Shown here one piece after another: positions 21,753 to 31,831 of a stretch of 64,000 bases of DNA. Within the stretch, counting starts at the first letter, position 1, and every line of letters begins with the position of its first letter. Source of the DNA: Candidatus Rubrivivax defluviihabitans (GTDB taxonomy: Bacteria > Pseudomonadota > Gammaproteobacteria > Burkholderiales > Burkholderiaceae_C); NCBI GenBank assembly GCA_016709385.1, contig JADJMW010000001.1, forward strand, positions 248,001-312,000, written 5' to 3'. The position numbers were made by a program, and so were the translations under genes. The notes below the pieces were generated by a model. That model made no database searches. It saw only the letters and a program-made list of their open reading frames with translations, and was not told the DNA's origin.

Positions 21753-22379
21753 ATGATGAACACCCTGGAATTGGCCGCCCACGGCCCGGTGATCCCGGTC
21801 ATCGTGCTCGACCGCGTGGCCGATGCGGTGCCGCTGGCGCGTGCGCTGGTGGCCGGCGGCGTGCGGGTGCTCGAGGTGACGCTGCGCACGCCGGCGGCGC
21901 TGGCCTGCATCGAGGCGATTGCGCGCGACGTGCCCGAAGCCATCGTCGGTGCCGGCACCATCCGTTCGGCGGCCGACGCCCGCGCGGCCAAAGCGGCCGG
22001 CAGCCTCTTCGGCGTCAGCCCGGGCTATGCCTCCGAGGTCGGTACGGCTTGCCGCGACGCCGGCCTGCCGCTGTTGCCGGGAGTGGCCACCGCCAGCGAG
22101 GTGATGGCGGCGCAGGCCGACGGCTTGCAGTTCCTGAAGTTCTTCCCGGCCACGGCGGCCGGAGGCATCCCGATGCTGAAGGCGCTGGGCGGACCGTTTC
22201 CCGACGTCGTGTTCTGCCCCACCGGCGGCATCACGCCCGAGACGGCGCCGCAGTTCCTGGCGCTGTCGAACGTGTTGGTCTGCGGCGGTTCCTGGCTGAC
22301 GCCGGCCGATGCCGTGGCCGCCGGCGACTGGGACCGCATCACGCAACTGGCGCGCGCAGCGACGGCGCTGCGCGCCTGA
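21753..22379 (+). CDS. eda: KDPG aldolase (2-keto-3-deoxy-6-phosphogluconate aldolase)
   Basis: 208 residues, one TIM barrel. Splits KDPG to pyruvate and glyceraldehyde-3-phosphate. The Schiff-base Lys lies in [10 protein letters not shown], the general-base Glu and phosphate-binding Arg in [11 protein letters not shown], and [15 protein letters not shown] binds phosphate. The ATG at 21753 is followed directly by a second ATG; either could be used. Completes the Entner-Doudoroff pair with edd. Confidence 0.95.
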   Translation: MMNTLELAAHGPVIPVIVLDRVADAVPLARALVAGGVRVLEVTLRTPAALACIEAIARDVPEAIVGAGTIRSAADARAAKAAGSLFGVSPGYASEVGTACRDAGLPLLPGVATASEVMAAQADGLQFLKFFPATAAGGIPMLKALGGPFPDVVFCPTGGITPETAPQFLALSNVLVCGGSWLTPADAVAAGDWDRITQLARAATALRA

Positions 22380-22426
22380 GGCTCGGCTGAGGCGCGACGG
22401 GACGCCCTGCCACGCACGGCGCGGAT

Positions 22427-23035
22427 TCAGCCGCGGCGCACCAGCGCCGCCATCGGATCGTCCCCTAGGCCGTCGGCCACACCCAGCCGGTCGGCCTCGC
22501 TGCGGTTCTGGCTGACTTTCCATTTGCCGACCAGGCGCGTCAGCGGGATGCGGATGCCGACGATGGCACGCAGCATCTGCTGCACGTAGTCCGCCGGCGC
22601 ATCGTCCACCGCCCACGGCGCTGGGCGAGGGGCCTCATGGTGGTCGGTCAGCCGGCCGACCAGCGCCTCCAGCCAGGGTGCGTCCTCCACCGCCTGCAGC
22701 ACGCCGTGGGCGTGCACCACGGTGTAGTTCCAGGTCGGCACCACCTTGTGCGTGGCCGCCTTGCTCGGGTACCACGACGGCGACACGTAGGCCTGCGGCC
22801 CGCCGAAGACGACCAGCACCGGCGTGCCGGCGGCGACGCGCCACAACGGGTTGGCGCGCGCCACGTGGCCTAACAGCGTGCCGTACTCGCCGGCCATGGC
22901 GTCGAACTCCAGCGGCAGGTGGTCGGCGGTGAGGCCGTCTTCGCCCAGGCTCACCAGCGCCGCCAGTGGATGCTCGCGCATCAGCGCGTGCAGCGCGGCC
23001 GGGTCGAGCTGCGCGAAGTGCGGCGGCAGGTACAT
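22427..23035 (-). CDS. PaiB-family FMN-binding protein
   Basis: 202 residues, split-barrel FMN-binding fold. Begins MYLPPHFAQLD, and carries YVSPSWYPSK and VPTWNYTVVHAHG, then IPLTRLVGKWKVSQNRSEAD, all PaiB hallmarks. In Bacillus, PaiB is described as a negative regulator of sporulation and degradative enzyme genes; here the target is unknown and an oxidoreductase or heme-related role is equally possible. It converges on eda with a 47 nt gap. Confidence 0.85.
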   Translation of the reverse strand: MYLPPHFAQLDPAALHALMREHPLAALVSLGEDGLTADHLPLEFDAMAGEYGTLLGHVARANPLWRVAAGTPVLVVFGGPQAYVSPSWYPSKAATHKVVPTWNYTVVHAHGVLQAVEDAPWLEALVGRLTDHHEAPRPAPWAVDDAPADYVQQMLRAIVGIRIPLTRLVGKWKVSQNRSEADRLGVADGLGDDPMAALVRRG

Positions 23036-23062
23036 CGCGGTTTCATGCGAACCGACGGCGGT

Positions 23063-23497
23063 CTACCAGCTGCCGACGTTGGGCATCGACACCCAGGGCT
23101 CGGCCGGGGCCAGCGCGGCGCCGGCCTGCAGCAGTTCGATCGAGATGCCGTCGGGCGAGCGCACGAAGGCCATGCGGCCGTCGCGCGGCGGACGGTTGAT
23201 GGTCACGCCGTGGTCGGCCAGGCGCCGGCAGGTGGCGTAGATATCGTCCACCGCATAGGCGACGTGGCCGAAATTTCGGCCGCCGGTGTAGGTCTCGGCG
23301 CTGCCGTCGGGCGCGGGCCAGTTGTAGGTGAGCTCGATCTGCGCCTCGCGGTTGCCCGGCGCGGCCAGGAAGACCAGCGTATAGCGGCCGGCTTCATGGT
23401 CGCGGCGCGACAGCAGTTCCAGGCCCAGGGCGTCGCGGTAGAAATGCAGCGAGGCTTCGATATCGGTCACGCGGACCATGGTGTGCAGATATTTCAT
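23063..23497 (-). CDS. gloA: Lactoylglutathione lyase (glyoxalase I)
   Basis: 144 residues from the ATG at 23497 (an ATG 9 nt upstream is also in frame). Isomerises the hemithioacetal of methylglyoxal and glutathione to S-lactoylglutathione. Metal ligands are visible: His in KYLHTMVRVTDIE, Glu in AQIELTYNW, His in NFGHVAYAVDD and Glu in GISIELLQ. YRDALGLELLSRRDHEAGRY is typical of Ni2+-dependent GloA. Probably co-transcribed with the downstream paiB-like gene (27 nt gap). Confidence 0.92.
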   Translation of the reverse strand: MKYLHTMVRVTDIEASLHFYRDALGLELLSRRDHEAGRYTLVFLAAPGNREAQIELTYNWPAPDGSAETYTGGRNFGHVAYAVDDIYATCRRLADHGVTINRPPRDGRMAFVRSPDGISIELLQAGAALAPAEPWVSMPNVGSW

Positions 23498-23560
23498 GGG
23501 CGGCATTGTCGCGCCTGCGCTTCGACCTTGCCGGTGTCGGGCCGCGCCGTGCCGGCCGGT

Positions 23561-24130
23561 TCAGCCACCCCAGCCCGCCAGGACGGCCAGGCCGAGCAAG
23601 GCAAAGACCGCCGCCGCGATGCGGTGCACCCACTCCGCCGGCACCAGCCTCACCGCACGTTCGCCCAGCAGCACCGCCGGCACGTTGGCGATCATCATGC
23701 CCAGTGTCGTGCCCACGATGACGGCCTGCAAGGACGGGTACTTCGCGGCCAGCATCACGGTGGCGATCTGCGTCTTGTCGCCCATCTCGGCCAGGAAGAA
23801 GGCGACCACGGTGATGCCGAACACGCCCAGCCGGCCGGGGCCGTGACTGGCGCTGGCATCCACCTCGTCGGGCACCAGCATCCACAGCGCGACCGCGAGA
23901 AACGAGCCGCCCAGGATCCAGCGCATCCACGCCGGGTCGACGACGCTGGTGAGCCAGGCGCCCAGCCAAGCGGCCAGGGCGTGGTTGGCCAGCGTGGCCA
24001 CCAGGATGCCGGCGATGATGGGCTTGGGTTGGCGCCAGCGCGCGGCCAGCAGCAGCGCCAGCAACTGCGTCTTGTCGCCGATCTCGCCCAACGCCACTAC
24101 GCCGGTGGACACGGCGAAGGCTTCGAACAT
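23561..24130 (-). CDS. GDT1/TMEM165-family (UPF0016) membrane transporter
   Basis: 189 residues, six predicted helices in two homologous halves, each with the E-x-G-D-K-T motif: [14 protein letters not shown] near residue 15 and [14 protein letters not shown] near residue 105. Bacterial relatives export Mn2+ (MneA/Mnx type), and eukaryotic ones carry Mn2+/Ca2+ in exchange for H+. No yybP-ykoY-like leader was evident: only 26 nt separate it from the metallo-hydrolase upstream, with which it is probably co-transcribed. Confidence 0.87.
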   Translation of the reverse strand: MFEAFAVSTGVVALGEIGDKTQLLALLLAARWRQPKPIIAGILVATLANHALAAWLGAWLTSVVDPAWMRWILGGSFLAVALWMLVPDEVDASASHGPGRLGVFGITVVAFFLAEMGDKTQIATVMLAAKYPSLQAVIVGTTLGMMIANVPAVLLGERAVRLVPAEWVHRIAAAVFALLGLAVLAGWGG

Positions 24131-24156
24131 CGTGGCGGCCGATACGGCGCCGGCGC

Positions 24157-25110
24157 TCAGTCGCGGTCGAGCCAGATCGCCAGGCCCTGGGCATTGAGAT
24201 CCAGGTCCATGGCCAGCAGCTGCGCGATGGCGTCGGGCGCCATCGTGCAGCCGTGGGCGGCCAGATGGCGCGTGAAGATCTCCAGCTGGCCGGCCTTGAG
24301 CGCCGCGTGGCGCTCGGGCGCATGCCGGCAGGCCCGGCCCAGTGCCACCAGTTCGTCGATCAGCGCCAGCAGCTGCGCCCCCAGCCGCTGCACGTCGCCG
24401 ATGCGGCCGAAATGCGTGAGGTAGATGCAGCCCGGGTCGGCAGCCAGCAGGCGGCGGATCGAGGCCTGCAGCACCTCCGGTTCGAACTGCACCGGCGTGG
24501 TGGTGGGCAGCATCCAGGGCCCGCTTGCGGTGTCGAATTCGCGATAGCTCAGGCCGAAGGTGTCGCCGGTGAACCAGCCGCGCGTGGCCGCGTCCCACAC
24601 GCAGTGGTGGTGGCGGGCGTGGCCGGGGGTGTCGGCAAAGGCCAGGATGCGGCCGGCCAGTGCCACCGTCATGCCGTCGTGGGTGGCACTGGCGCGCTCG
24701 GCGGACACCGGCACCAGGCGACCATAGGAACGCTCCATCTCGGCGGGGCCATAGACCGCCAGCGCCCCTTGCCACAGCGCGCTCGGGTCGACCATGTGGC
24801 GCAGCCCACGCGGGTGCACGAGCAGCCGGGCCCGCGGCAGTTCCTGCATCAGCGCGCCGGCGCCGCCGGCGTGGTCCAGATGCACATGCGTGGGGATCAC
24901 CCAGTCCACGGCGTCGCGCGCCAGGCCCAGGGCTTCCAGCGCCCCCAGCAGGCGCGGCACGGCGTAGGTGGTGCCGGTGTCGACGAAGGCGGCGCGGCCG
25001 TCTTGAACGATCAGGTAGGCGGCGTCGAAGCGGTCGCGGTGGAAACCGGTATCGACGGCGTGGATGCCGTCGCCGAGGGCTTCGACATAAGAGGGCAGGG
25101 CGGTCGGCAT
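24157..25110 (-). CDS. Metallo-beta-lactamase-fold hydrolase
   Basis: 317 residues. The MBL motif [10 protein letters not shown] gives the Zn ligands (H-x-H-x-D-H), with further ligands in [21 protein letters not shown] and [10 protein letters not shown]. The C-terminal 80 residues are helical ([18 protein letters not shown]). It resembles MBL proteins found near CoA-dependent aromatic degradation genes, but the substrate cannot be read from sequence. It diverges from the hydroxylase gene at 25201 across 90 nt. Confidence 0.8.
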   Translation of the reverse strand: MPTALPSYVEALGDGIHAVDTGFHRDRFDAAYLIVQDGRAAFVDTGTTYAVPRLLGALEALGLARDAVDWVIPTHVHLDHAGGAGALMQELPRARLLVHPRGLRHMVDPSALWQGALAVYGPAEMERSYGRLVPVSAERASATHDGMTVALAGRILAFADTPGHARHHHCVWDAATRGWFTGDTFGLSYREFDTASGPWMLPTTTPVQFEPEVLQASIRRLLAADPGCIYLTHFGRIGDVQRLGAQLLALIDELVALGRACRHAPERHAALKAGQLEIFTRHLAAHGCTMAPDAIAQLLAMDLDLNAQGLAIWLDRD

Positions 25111-25148
25111 GCGGGAATTGTCCGTGATGGCCCGGCCACCCGAGATCG

Positions 25149-25160
25149 TTTACTTGTAAA
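25149..25160 (+). promoter_or_regulatory. Palindromic operator candidate for the aromatic-CoA operon
   Basis: TTTACTTGTAAA is a perfect dyad (TTTAC-TT-GTAAA), AT-rich against a very GC-rich background, 40 nt before the hydroxylase ATG. It is of the size and type bound by MarR dimers, and a MarR gene closes this gene cluster at 29617. Confidence 0.55.
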
Positions 25161-25200
25161 GCACTTCGCTGCGACAATGGTCCGAGGAGACCCAAGGACC

Positions 25201-27561
25201 ATGCGCATCGTCTGCATCGGCGGCGGCCCCGCCGGCCTGTATTTCGCGCTTCTGATGAAGAAGCTGGACCCGGCGCACCGCATCACGGTGGTCGAACGCA
25301 ACCGGCCCTACGACACCTTCGGCTGGGGCGTGGTGTTCAGCGACGCGACGATGGAAAACATGCGCCTGTGGGACGCCGCGACCGCCGACGCCATCGAGGT
25401 GGCGTTCAACCACTGGGACGATATCGAGCTGCATTTCAAGGGCCGCTGCATCCGCAGCGGCGGCCACGGCTTCGTGGGCATCGGACGCAAGAAGCTGCTC
25501 AATATCCTGCAGCGGCGCTGCGAGGCGCTGGGCGTGGAGCTGGTGTTCGAGACCGAGGCCGAATCGGATGCCGACTACCCCGACGCCGACCTCGTGATCG
25601 CCAGCGACGGCATCAATTCGCGCATCCGCCAGAAATACGCCGCAGTCTTCCAGCCCGATATCGTGGCGCGGCCGAACCGCTTCATCTGGCTGGGCACGAC
25701 GCGTCTGTTCGACGCCTTCAACTTCCTGTTCGAGAAGACCGAGCACGGCTGGTTCCAGGCCCATGTCTACAAGTTCGACGACAGCACCACCACCTTCATC
25801 GTCGAGACGCCGGAAGACGTTTGGCAAGCCAGCGGCCTGGACCAGGCGAACGTGGAGCAGTCGATCGCATTCTGCGAGCGGCTCTTCGCGCGGCACCTGC
25901 AGGGTCACCAGCTGCTGAGCAATGCGCGCCACCTCGACCCGCTCAAGCGCGGCTCGGCCTGGATCAATTTCCAGCGCGTGCGCTGCCGGCAGTGGCACCA
26001 CTTCAACGGCCGCAGCCACGTGGTGCTGATGGGCGACGCCGTGCACACGGCGCATTTCGCCATCGGCTCGGGCACCAAGCTGGCGCTCGAGGATGCAATC
26101 GAATTGACGCGGCTGTTCAAGCAGGCGCACGAGGCCGGCACCGGCGGCGCCGAGGCCATTCCCCAGGTGCTGGAAAGGTACCAGGCCGCGCGCGAGGTCG
26201 ACGTGCTGCGGCTGCAGAACGCGGCCTGGAATGCGATGGAGTGGTTCGAGGTGGTCGGCACGCGCTACTGCGACCAGTTGCCGCCCGAGCAGTTCATGTA
26301 CAGCATGCTCACGCGCAGCCAGCGCATCAGCCACGAGAACCTGCGCCTGCGCGACGCGGCCTGGCTGGAGGGTTACGAGCGCTGGTTCGCCGAGCGTGCG
26401 CTGCAGGGCGTGCCGGAGGCAGCCCGCGCCGGGTCGACGCTGGCGCCGGGCGTCAAGCCGCCGAGCCCGATGTTCACGCCTTATGCGCTGCGCGGCTTGA
26501 CGCTGGCCAACCGCGTCGTCGTCTCGCCGATGGCGATGTATTCGGCGCAGGACGGGGTGCCCAGCGATTTCCACCTGGTGCACTTCGGCGCCCGTGCGCT
26601 CGGCGGCGCGGGGTTGCTCTACACCGAGATGACCTGCGTTTCGCCGGACGCGCGCATCACGCCCGGTTGTGCCGGGCTGTGGAACGACGCACAGCGCGAG
26701 GCCTGGAGGCGCATCGTCGATTTCGTGCACGGCCACAGCGGCGCGAAGATGGGCATCCAGCTCGGCCACGCCGGGCGCAAGGGCAGCACCCAGCTCGGCT
26801 GGCAGCAGGCCGACGAGCCGTTGGAGTCCGGCAACTGGCCGCTCGTGTCGGCGTCGGCCATTCCCTACGGCCAGAACTCGCAAGTGCCGCGGGAGATGAA
26901 CCGCGCCGACATGGACCGCATCAGCGCCGACTTCGTCGCCGCCACGCGGCGCGCGGCCGACGCCGGCTTCGACATCCTGGAGCTGCACTGCGCGCACGGC
27001 TACCTGCTGTCGAGCTTTCTCTCGCCGCTGACCAACCGGCGCGGCGACGCCTATGGCGGGGCGGTCGAGAACCGCGCGCGCTGGCCGCTGGAAGTGTTCG
27101 CCGCCGTGCGCGCCGCCTGGCCGCAGGAGCGGCCAATCTCGGTGCGGCTGAGCTGCCACGACTGGTTTCCCGGCGGCAATACGGCCGATGACGCGGTGGC
27201 CCTGGCGCGCCTGTTCAAGGCCGCCGGCGCCGACATCATCGACTGCAGCTCGGGCCAGGTGGTGGCCGAACAGAAGCCGGTCTACGGCCGCATGTACCAG
27301 ACGCCGTTTGCCGACCGCATCCGCAACGAGGTCGGCATCCCCACCGTGGCCGTGGGCGCCATCTTCGAGGCCGACCACGTGAATATGGTCATCGCCGCCG
27401 GCCGTGCCGACCTCTGCGCGGTGGCGCGGCCGCACCTGGCCGACCCGGCCTGGACGCTGCACGAGGCGGCGAAGATCGGGCATGAGGCCATCGCCTGGCC
27501 GGTGCAGTATCTGTCGGGCCGCAGCCAGTACGAAACCAACATGAAGCGAGCCCAGGCATGA
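25201..27561 (+). CDS. Bifunctional aromatic acyl-CoA 5-hydroxylase/reductase (salicylyl- or 2-aminobenzoyl-CoA type)
   Basis: 786 residues. Residues 1-400 form an FAD-dependent monooxygenase: [12 protein letters not shown] at the N terminus, [13 protein letters not shown] and the FAD-ribityl motif [13 protein letters not shown]. From about residue 424 ([20 protein letters not shown]) an Old Yellow Enzyme domain follows, with [10 protein letters not shown] and [14 protein letters not shown]. This fusion matches 2-aminobenzoyl-CoA monooxygenase/reductase (ACMR) of Azoarcus evansii and proteins named salicylyl-CoA 5-hydroxylase/oxidoreductase. It hydroxylates and may also reduce the CoA-activated ring; the exact substrate is not decided. 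It starts the operon and overlaps the hydratase gene (ATGA). Confidence 0.88.
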   Translation: MRIVCIGGGPAGLYFALLMKKLDPAHRITVVERNRPYDTFGWGVVFSDATMENMRLWDAATADAIEVAFNHWDDIELHFKGRCIRSGGHGFVGIGRKKLLNILQRRCEALGVELVFETEAESDADYPDADLVIASDGINSRIRQKYAAVFQPDIVARPNRFIWLGTTRLFDAFNFLFEKTEHGWFQAHVYKFDDSTTTFIVETPEDVWQASGLDQANVEQSIAFCERLFARHLQGHQLLSNARHLDPLKRGSAWINFQRVRCRQWHHFNGRSHVVLMGDAVHTAHFAIGSGTKLALEDAIELTRLFKQAHEAGTGGAEAIPQVLERYQAAREVDVLRLQNAAWNAMEWFEVVGTRYCDQLPPEQFMYSMLTRSQRISHENLRLRDAAWLEGYERWFAERALQGVPEAARAGSTLAPGVKPPSPMFTPYALRGLTLANRVVVSPMAMYSAQDGVPSDFHLVHFGARALGGAGLLYTEMTCVSPDARITPGCAGLWNDAQREAWRRIVDFVHGHSGAKMGIQLGHAGRKGSTQLGWQQADEPLESGNWPLVSASAIPYGQNSQVPREMNRADMDRISADFVAATRRAADAGFDILELHCAHGYLLSSFLSPLTNRRGDAYGGAVENRARWPLEVFAAVRAAWPQERPISVRLSCHDWFPGGNTADDAVALARLFKAAGADIIDCSSGQVVAEQKPVYGRMYQTPFADRIRNEVGIPTVAVGAIFEADHVNMVIAAGRADLCAVARPHLADPAWTLHEAAKIGHEAIAWPVQYLSGRSQYETNMKRAQA

Positions 27562-28388
27562 ATGCAGACCGACGCCCCTTCCAGCACTACGCCGCACGGC
27601 ATTTCCATTGGCAGTGCAGCGACGACGGCCGCGTGGCCACGATCACGCTGAACCGGCCCGAGAAGAAGAACCCGCTCACCTTCGACAGCTACGCCGAACT
27701 GCGCGACCTCTTCCTCGGCCTGCAGCACGCCAGCGACGTGCGCGTGGTGGTGCTCACCGGCGCCGGCGGCAATTTCTGCTCGGGCGGCGACGTGTTCGAG
27801 ATCATCGAGCCGCTGACGAAGATGCCGGCGCCCGAACTGCTGCGCTTCACGCGCATGACCGGCGACCTGGTGAAGGCGATGAAGCGTGCGCCGCAGCCCG
27901 TGGTGGCCGCCATCGACGGCATCTGCGCCGGCGCCGGCGCGATGATCGCGCTGGCTGCCGACCTGCGCCTGGGCACGCCGGCGGCGAAGACGGCCTTCCT
28001 GTTCACGCGTGTCGGCCTGGCCGGCGCCGACATGGGCGCCTGCGGGCTGCTGCCGCGTGTCATCGGCCAGGGCCGGGCCACCGAGCTGCTGCTGAACGGC
28101 CGCGCGATGAGCGCCGACGAGGGCCTCGCCTGGGGCTTCTTCAATGCGCTGCATGCACGCGACGAACTGCTCACTGCCGCCCAGGCGCAGGCACGGGCGC
28201 TCGCCGACGGCCCCTGGTTCGCGCACACCATCACCAAGACCATGCTCAACCAGGAATGGGCCATGGGCATCGAGGAGATGATCGAGAGCGAAGCCCAGGC
28301 CCAGGCGCTGTGCATGCTGACGCAGGATTTCAAGCGCGCCTTCGACGCCTTCGCGGCGAAGCAGCAGCCGAAGTTCGAGGGGAATTGA
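27558..28388 (+). CDS. Enoyl-CoA hydratase/isomerase family protein
   Basis: 276 residues, crotonase fold. The N-terminal [17 protein letters not shown] and the oxyanion-hole segments [15 protein letters not shown] and [19 protein letters not shown] are present; [18 protein letters not shown] follows. It likely hydrates or opens an intermediate after ring hydroxylation or reduction by the upstream fusion enzyme. The ATG overlaps the preceding stop by 4 nt, and the dehydrogenase starts 2 nt after its own stop. Confidence 0.88.
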   Translation: MNADRRPFQHYAARHFHWQCSDDGRVATITLNRPEKKNPLTFDSYAELRDLFLGLQHASDVRVVVLTGAGGNFCSGGDVFEIIEPLTKMPAPELLRFTRMTGDLVKAMKRAPQPVVAAIDGICAGAGAMIALAADLRLGTPAAKTAFLFTRVGLAGADMGACGLLPRVIGQGRATELLLNGRAMSADEGLAWGFFNALHARDELLTAAQAQARALADGPWFAHTITKTMLNQEWAMGIEEMIESEAQAQALCMLTQDFKRAFDAFAAKQQPKFEGN

Positions 28389-28389
28389 A

Positions 28390-29580
28390 TTGGATCGGCT
28401 GGATCATCTGGCGCTGCCCTTCTTCGACGACGGCCACCGCGCGCTGGCCGACGAACTCGACGACTGGGCGGCGCAGCACCTCGTCGGCATCGATCATCAC
28501 GATACCGACCGCGCCTGCCGTGCCCTGGTTCGTGCGCTGGGCGACGCAGGCTTCCTGCGCCACTGCGTGCCGGCGGCCCACGGTGGCGCCAGCGAGGCGC
28601 TGGATTCGCGCGCGCTCGTGGTGTGCCGCGAGACGCTGGCGCGCCACGACGGCCTGGCCGACTTCGCCTTCGCGATGCAAGGCCTGGGCAGCGGCCCGGT
28701 CACGCTGGCCGGCAGCGCGGCGCTGCAGGCCGAGGTGCTGCCCCGGGTGGCGCGTGGTGATTGGATCAGCGCCTTCGCGCTGTCGGAGCCCGAGGCGGGT
28801 TCCGACGTCGCCGCCATCGCCTGCACGGCGCGTGACGACGGCGATGCCTATGTGCTCGACGGCGAGAAGACCTGGATCAGCAACGGCGGCATCGCCGACT
28901 TCTACTGCGTCTTCGCCCGCACCGGCGAAGGCGACGCCGCCACGGGCCGCGGCACGCACGGCCTGAGCGCCTTCCTGGTGCAGGCCGGCACGCCGGGCTT
29001 CGAGATCGCCGAGCGCATCGAGGTCATCGCGCCGCACCCGCTGGCGCGGCTGCGCTTCACGGCCTGCCGCGTGCCCAAGGCGCAGTTGCTCGGCGCGCCG
29101 GGCGAAGGTTTCAAGCTGGCGATGCGCACGCTGGATATCTTCCGCGCCTCGGTGGCCGCGGCCGCGCTCGGATTTGCACGCCGCGCACTCGACGAGGCGC
29201 TGGCCCATGCCCGGGGCCGGCGCATGTTCGGCCAGCATCTGGCCGACTTCCAGCTCAGCCAGGCCACGCTCGGCGACATGGCGGCCGACATCGATGCCGC
29301 GGCGCTGCTCACCTACCGCGCCGCCTGGCTGCGCGACCGCGGTGCGGGTGGCGTGAACGGCGGCCGCCGCACCACGCGCGAGGCCGCGATGGCCAAGCTG
29401 GTGGCCACCGAGAACGCCCAGCGCGTGATCGACCGCGCCGTCCAGATGCACGGCGGCAGCGGCGTGCGCGTGGGCTCGGTGGTGGAGTCGCTGTACCGCG
29501 AGATCCGCGCCCTGCGCATCTACGAAGGCGCTAGCGAAGTGCAGCGGCTGATCATCGGACGCGACCTGCTTTCGGCATGA
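28390..29580 (+). CDS. Acyl-CoA dehydrogenase
   Basis: 396 residues from a TTG at 28390; no suitable ATG occurs before the conserved N-terminal helices. Motifs: [20 protein letters not shown], the FAD-binding [33 protein letters not shown], and [14 protein letters not shown] near the C terminus, which usually reads YEGTSEIQ. It oxidises an acyl-CoA with electron-transfer flavoprotein as acceptor. It is the third gene of the aromatic-CoA operon, so a beta-oxidation-like step on the product is inferred. It converges on marR. Confidence 0.88.
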   Translation: MDRLDHLALPFFDDGHRALADELDDWAAQHLVGIDHHDTDRACRALVRALGDAGFLRHCVPAAHGGASEALDSRALVVCRETLARHDGLADFAFAMQGLGSGPVTLAGSAALQAEVLPRVARGDWISAFALSEPEAGSDVAAIACTARDDGDAYVLDGEKTWISNGGIADFYCVFARTGEGDAATGRGTHGLSAFLVQAGTPGFEIAERIEVIAPHPLARLRFTACRVPKAQLLGAPGEGFKLAMRTLDIFRASVAAAALGFARRALDEALAHARGRRMFGQHLADFQLSQATLGDMAADIDAAALLTYRAAWLRDRGAGGVNGGRRTTREAAMAKLVATENAQRVIDRAVQMHGGSGVRVGSVVESLYREIRALRIYEGASEVQRLIIGRDLLSA

Positions 29581-29616
29581 CGCAAGGCCGGGCGACGGCG
29601 CGCAGGCGGCGTGCGG

Positions 29617-30114
29617 TCAGCGCGGCGGCAAGGTCTGCTTGAGCTGCCCTAGCAGCTCGAAGAGTTGCCGCTGCTGCGACGCCGAGAGTCCGGCGAACAA
29701 CTCCATCACCCAGGCCTCGTGCGCGCGCGCCATGGCGCGGAACTGGCGCCGGCCCTCGGGCGTGAGCTGCACCGTCCACGCCCGGCGGTCGCCCGGGTCG
29801 TCTTGGCGTTCGACCAAGCCTTCGGCCACCAGGCGGTCGGTGAGGCCGGTGACGTTGCCGCCGGTCACCATCAGCCGGCGCGAGAGTTCACGCATCTTCA
29901 TGCCGCCGGGCTGGCGGTCGAGCTGCGCCATCAGGTCGAAGCGCGGCAGCGAACCCTGGAACTGCTCGCGCAGCCGCGTGCGCAGCGGCGCTTCGACGAG
30001 GTTGGTGCAGGCCAGCAGGCGCAGCCACAGGCGCAGCGCCATGTGGTCACCGGCGTGGGCGCGGCTCTCGGTGTCGACCTGGGCCGAGTCGCCCGGTGCA
30101 GCAGCGGTGCTCAC
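29617..30114 (-). CDS. MarR-family transcriptional regulator
   Basis: 165 residues from a GTG at 30114 (an ATG at 30042 would trim the unconserved leader). Winged-helix core: RFDLMAQLDRQPGGMKMRELSRRL, recognition helix VTGGNVTGLTDRLVAEGLVER, wing QDDPGDRRAWTVQLTPEGR. MarR proteins near CoA-dependent aromatic operons usually sense the CoA thioester; the palindrome at 25149-25160 is a plausible site. It lies just downstream of the TPR gene on the same strand (13 nt gap), but its likely target is the convergent operon. Confidence 0.85.
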   Translation of the reverse strand: MSTAAAPGDSAQVDTESRAHAGDHMALRLWLRLLACTNLVEAPLRTRLREQFQGSLPRFDLMAQLDRQPGGMKMRELSRRLMVTGGNVTGLTDRLVAEGLVERQDDPGDRRAWTVQLTPEGRRQFRAMARAHEAWVMELFAGLSASQQRQLFELLGQLKQTLPPR

Positions 30115-30127
30115 ACCGCCCGCGGCT

Positions 30128-31330
30128 TCACTGCGCGCCGAGCACGATCCACAGCCGCGCGATGTCGGCCGCGCCATCGCTGGCCTTCACGCTGCGCAGG
30201 GTTTGCATGGCGGCACCCTTGGCCTTGGGCGACTGGAGCTGGGCCATGCCCAGGCGCAGCTTTGCGTCGTCGGGGTGCTTGAGTCCACCCTTGGCGATGC
30301 CTTGCTGGATGAGTTCGATGCCCTTGTCGGCCTCGCCCTGGCTGGCGTAGGCGAAGCCGACGCGCACCAGGCCGTCGCCTTCCTTGAAGCCGGCCGCTTC
30401 GGTGGTCAGTTCGGCCATCTTGCCGCGCGCTTCGGCTTCCCGCTTCACGGCCAGGTCGCGCAGCCGCTGATGGCGTGGCGCTTCCGGCCCGGTGCCCAAG
30501 GCGCCGGCTTTGTAGCCCTGCTCGATGACGCGCACCGCCTCGGCGGGAAGACCAGCCTGCAAGGCCAGCTGTGCCAGCTCCATGTAGTCCTCGGTCTTGA
30601 CCAGCGTGCCGCTGGCCAGCCGCAGGCGCAGCACGTCGAGTTCGAAGCGCGGCGAGAAACCGGCCTTGCGCGGCAGGCGCGCGAGGTAAGCGTTCCAGTA
30701 GTCCTTCTTCGGGTAGTAGGCCAGCAGCTTGGCCAGCGTGGCGTCGTGGCCCGCGGCGTTGCCGGTGCGCTGCTGGGCGTCGGCCAGGCGCAGCAATTCG
30801 CCTTCTTCTGGCCGGCGCCCGGCTTGTTCGGCCGCCGCCACGGCGGCCGCCGCGTCGCGCCCGATCGCGGCATAGTCGCCGCTGGCGGCCTGCAGGTAGC
30901 TCTGCAGCTGCTTGGTGGTGGCGGTGTTGTGCCCGGCTTCGATGGCGCGGTTGAGCCACTCGGTGGCCTTGGCGTTGTTGCGCGTCTGAGCATAGGCCGA
31001 CGCCAGCTGTTCGGCCAGCGGCCCCTTCTCCGCAGCGCCCGCCTTGCCGTAGACCGCTTCCAGGGCCGCGATGGCCGTGGCATTGTCGCCGGCACGCTGC
31101 GCAGCCGCGGCCTTCATGCGGTCGATCGTCAGCTGCTCGGCCGCGCTGCGGTTGGGCACGGCCTCGGCCTCCCTCACCTTGGCCAGCGCTTCCTTGGCCT
31201 TGCCGGCACGCAGGAGTTCACCCGCCTGCTGCAGCGGCTTGCCGACTTCGGGCCGCAGCGCTTGCGCCGAGGCGGCGCCCAGCCAGCCGGCAGTGATGAG
31301 GGCCAGGATGAGGGCGCGCAGGGTCTTCAT
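30128..31330 (-). CDS. Exported TPR-type repeat protein of the tonB-exb operon
   Basis: 400 residues from the ATG at 31330. A signal peptide (KTLRALILALITAGWLGAASAQA) is followed by an Ala-rich all-helical region with degenerate tetratricopeptide repeats, for example AGELLRAGKAKEALAKVREA and LAEQLASAYAQTRNNAKATEW. Predicted to be periplasmic. It is the last gene of tonB-exbB-exbD-exbD, an arrangement common in Burkholderiales, where a role supporting TonB-dependent uptake is assumed but not established. Confidence 0.75.
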   Translation of the reverse strand: MKTLRALILALITAGWLGAASAQALRPEVGKPLQQAGELLRAGKAKEALAKVREAEAVPNRSAAEQLTIDRMKAAAAQRAGDNATAIAALEAVYGKAGAAEKGPLAEQLASAYAQTRNNAKATEWLNRAIEAGHNTATTKQLQSYLQAASGDYAAIGRDAAAAVAAAEQAGRRPEEGELLRLADAQQRTGNAAGHDATLAKLLAYYPKKDYWNAYLARLPRKAGFSPRFELDVLRLRLASGTLVKTEDYMELAQLALQAGLPAEAVRVIEQGYKAGALGTGPEAPRHQRLRDLAVKREAEARGKMAELTTEAAGFKEGDGLVRVGFAYASQGEADKGIELIQQGIAKGGLKHPDDAKLRLGMAQLQSPKAKGAAMQTLRSVKASDGAADIARLWIVLGAQ

Positions 31331-31376
31331 GGTCGGGAGGCGGGGAGCGGCCAATCGGGTCAGAGGATCGAGAGGG

Positions 31377-31814
31377 TCACAGGAACTGCTCGTTGCCGAC
31401 GATCCCGATCTTGGTCACGCCCAGCCGCTGTGCGGTGGCCATGATCATGGCCACGTGCTTGTAGGTGACGAGCTTGTTCGGCCGCAGGTGCACCTCGGGC
31501 TGATCGGCCTGCGCGGCCACTGCGGCCAGGCGGGCTTCTATGGCGGCGCGGTCGCCGGCCTCGATGATCTCGCCGTTCCAGCCGATGGTGCCGTCGAAGT
31601 CGACGTCGATGCGGATGATCTCCGGTGGCATCGGCGGCGGCGCGGCGTTGTTGGGCACCGGCATGTTCATCTTCACCGCGTGCGTCTGGATCGGGATGGT
31701 GATGATGAACATGATGAGCAGCACCAGCATCACGTCGATCAGCGGCGTGGTGTTGATGTCCATCATCACGTCACCGTCCGGGTCGCCCGACGACGTGCCT
31801 ACGTTCATGGCCAT
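31377..31814 (-). CDS. exbD: ExbD-family biopolymer transport protein (second copy)
   Basis: 145 residues: short cytoplasmic leader, one membrane helix with the essential Asp in INTTPLIDVMLVLLIMFIIT, and a periplasmic domain ending VTKIGIVGNEQFL. It partners ExbB and TonB in proton-motive-force transduction. It shares the MAMNVG start and overall plan with the copy just upstream (17 nt gap), so the pair probably arose by tandem duplication, but the periplasmic domains have diverged. Confidence 0.9.
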   Translation of the reverse strand: MAMNVGTSSGDPDGDVMMDINTTPLIDVMLVLLIMFIITIPIQTHAVKMNMPVPNNAAPPPMPPEIIRIDVDFDGTIGWNGEIIEAGDRAAIEARLAAVAAQADQPEVHLRPNKLVTYKHVAMIMATAQRLGVTKIGIVGNEQFL

Positions 31815-31831
31815 GGTGTTCCGTTCCCTTC

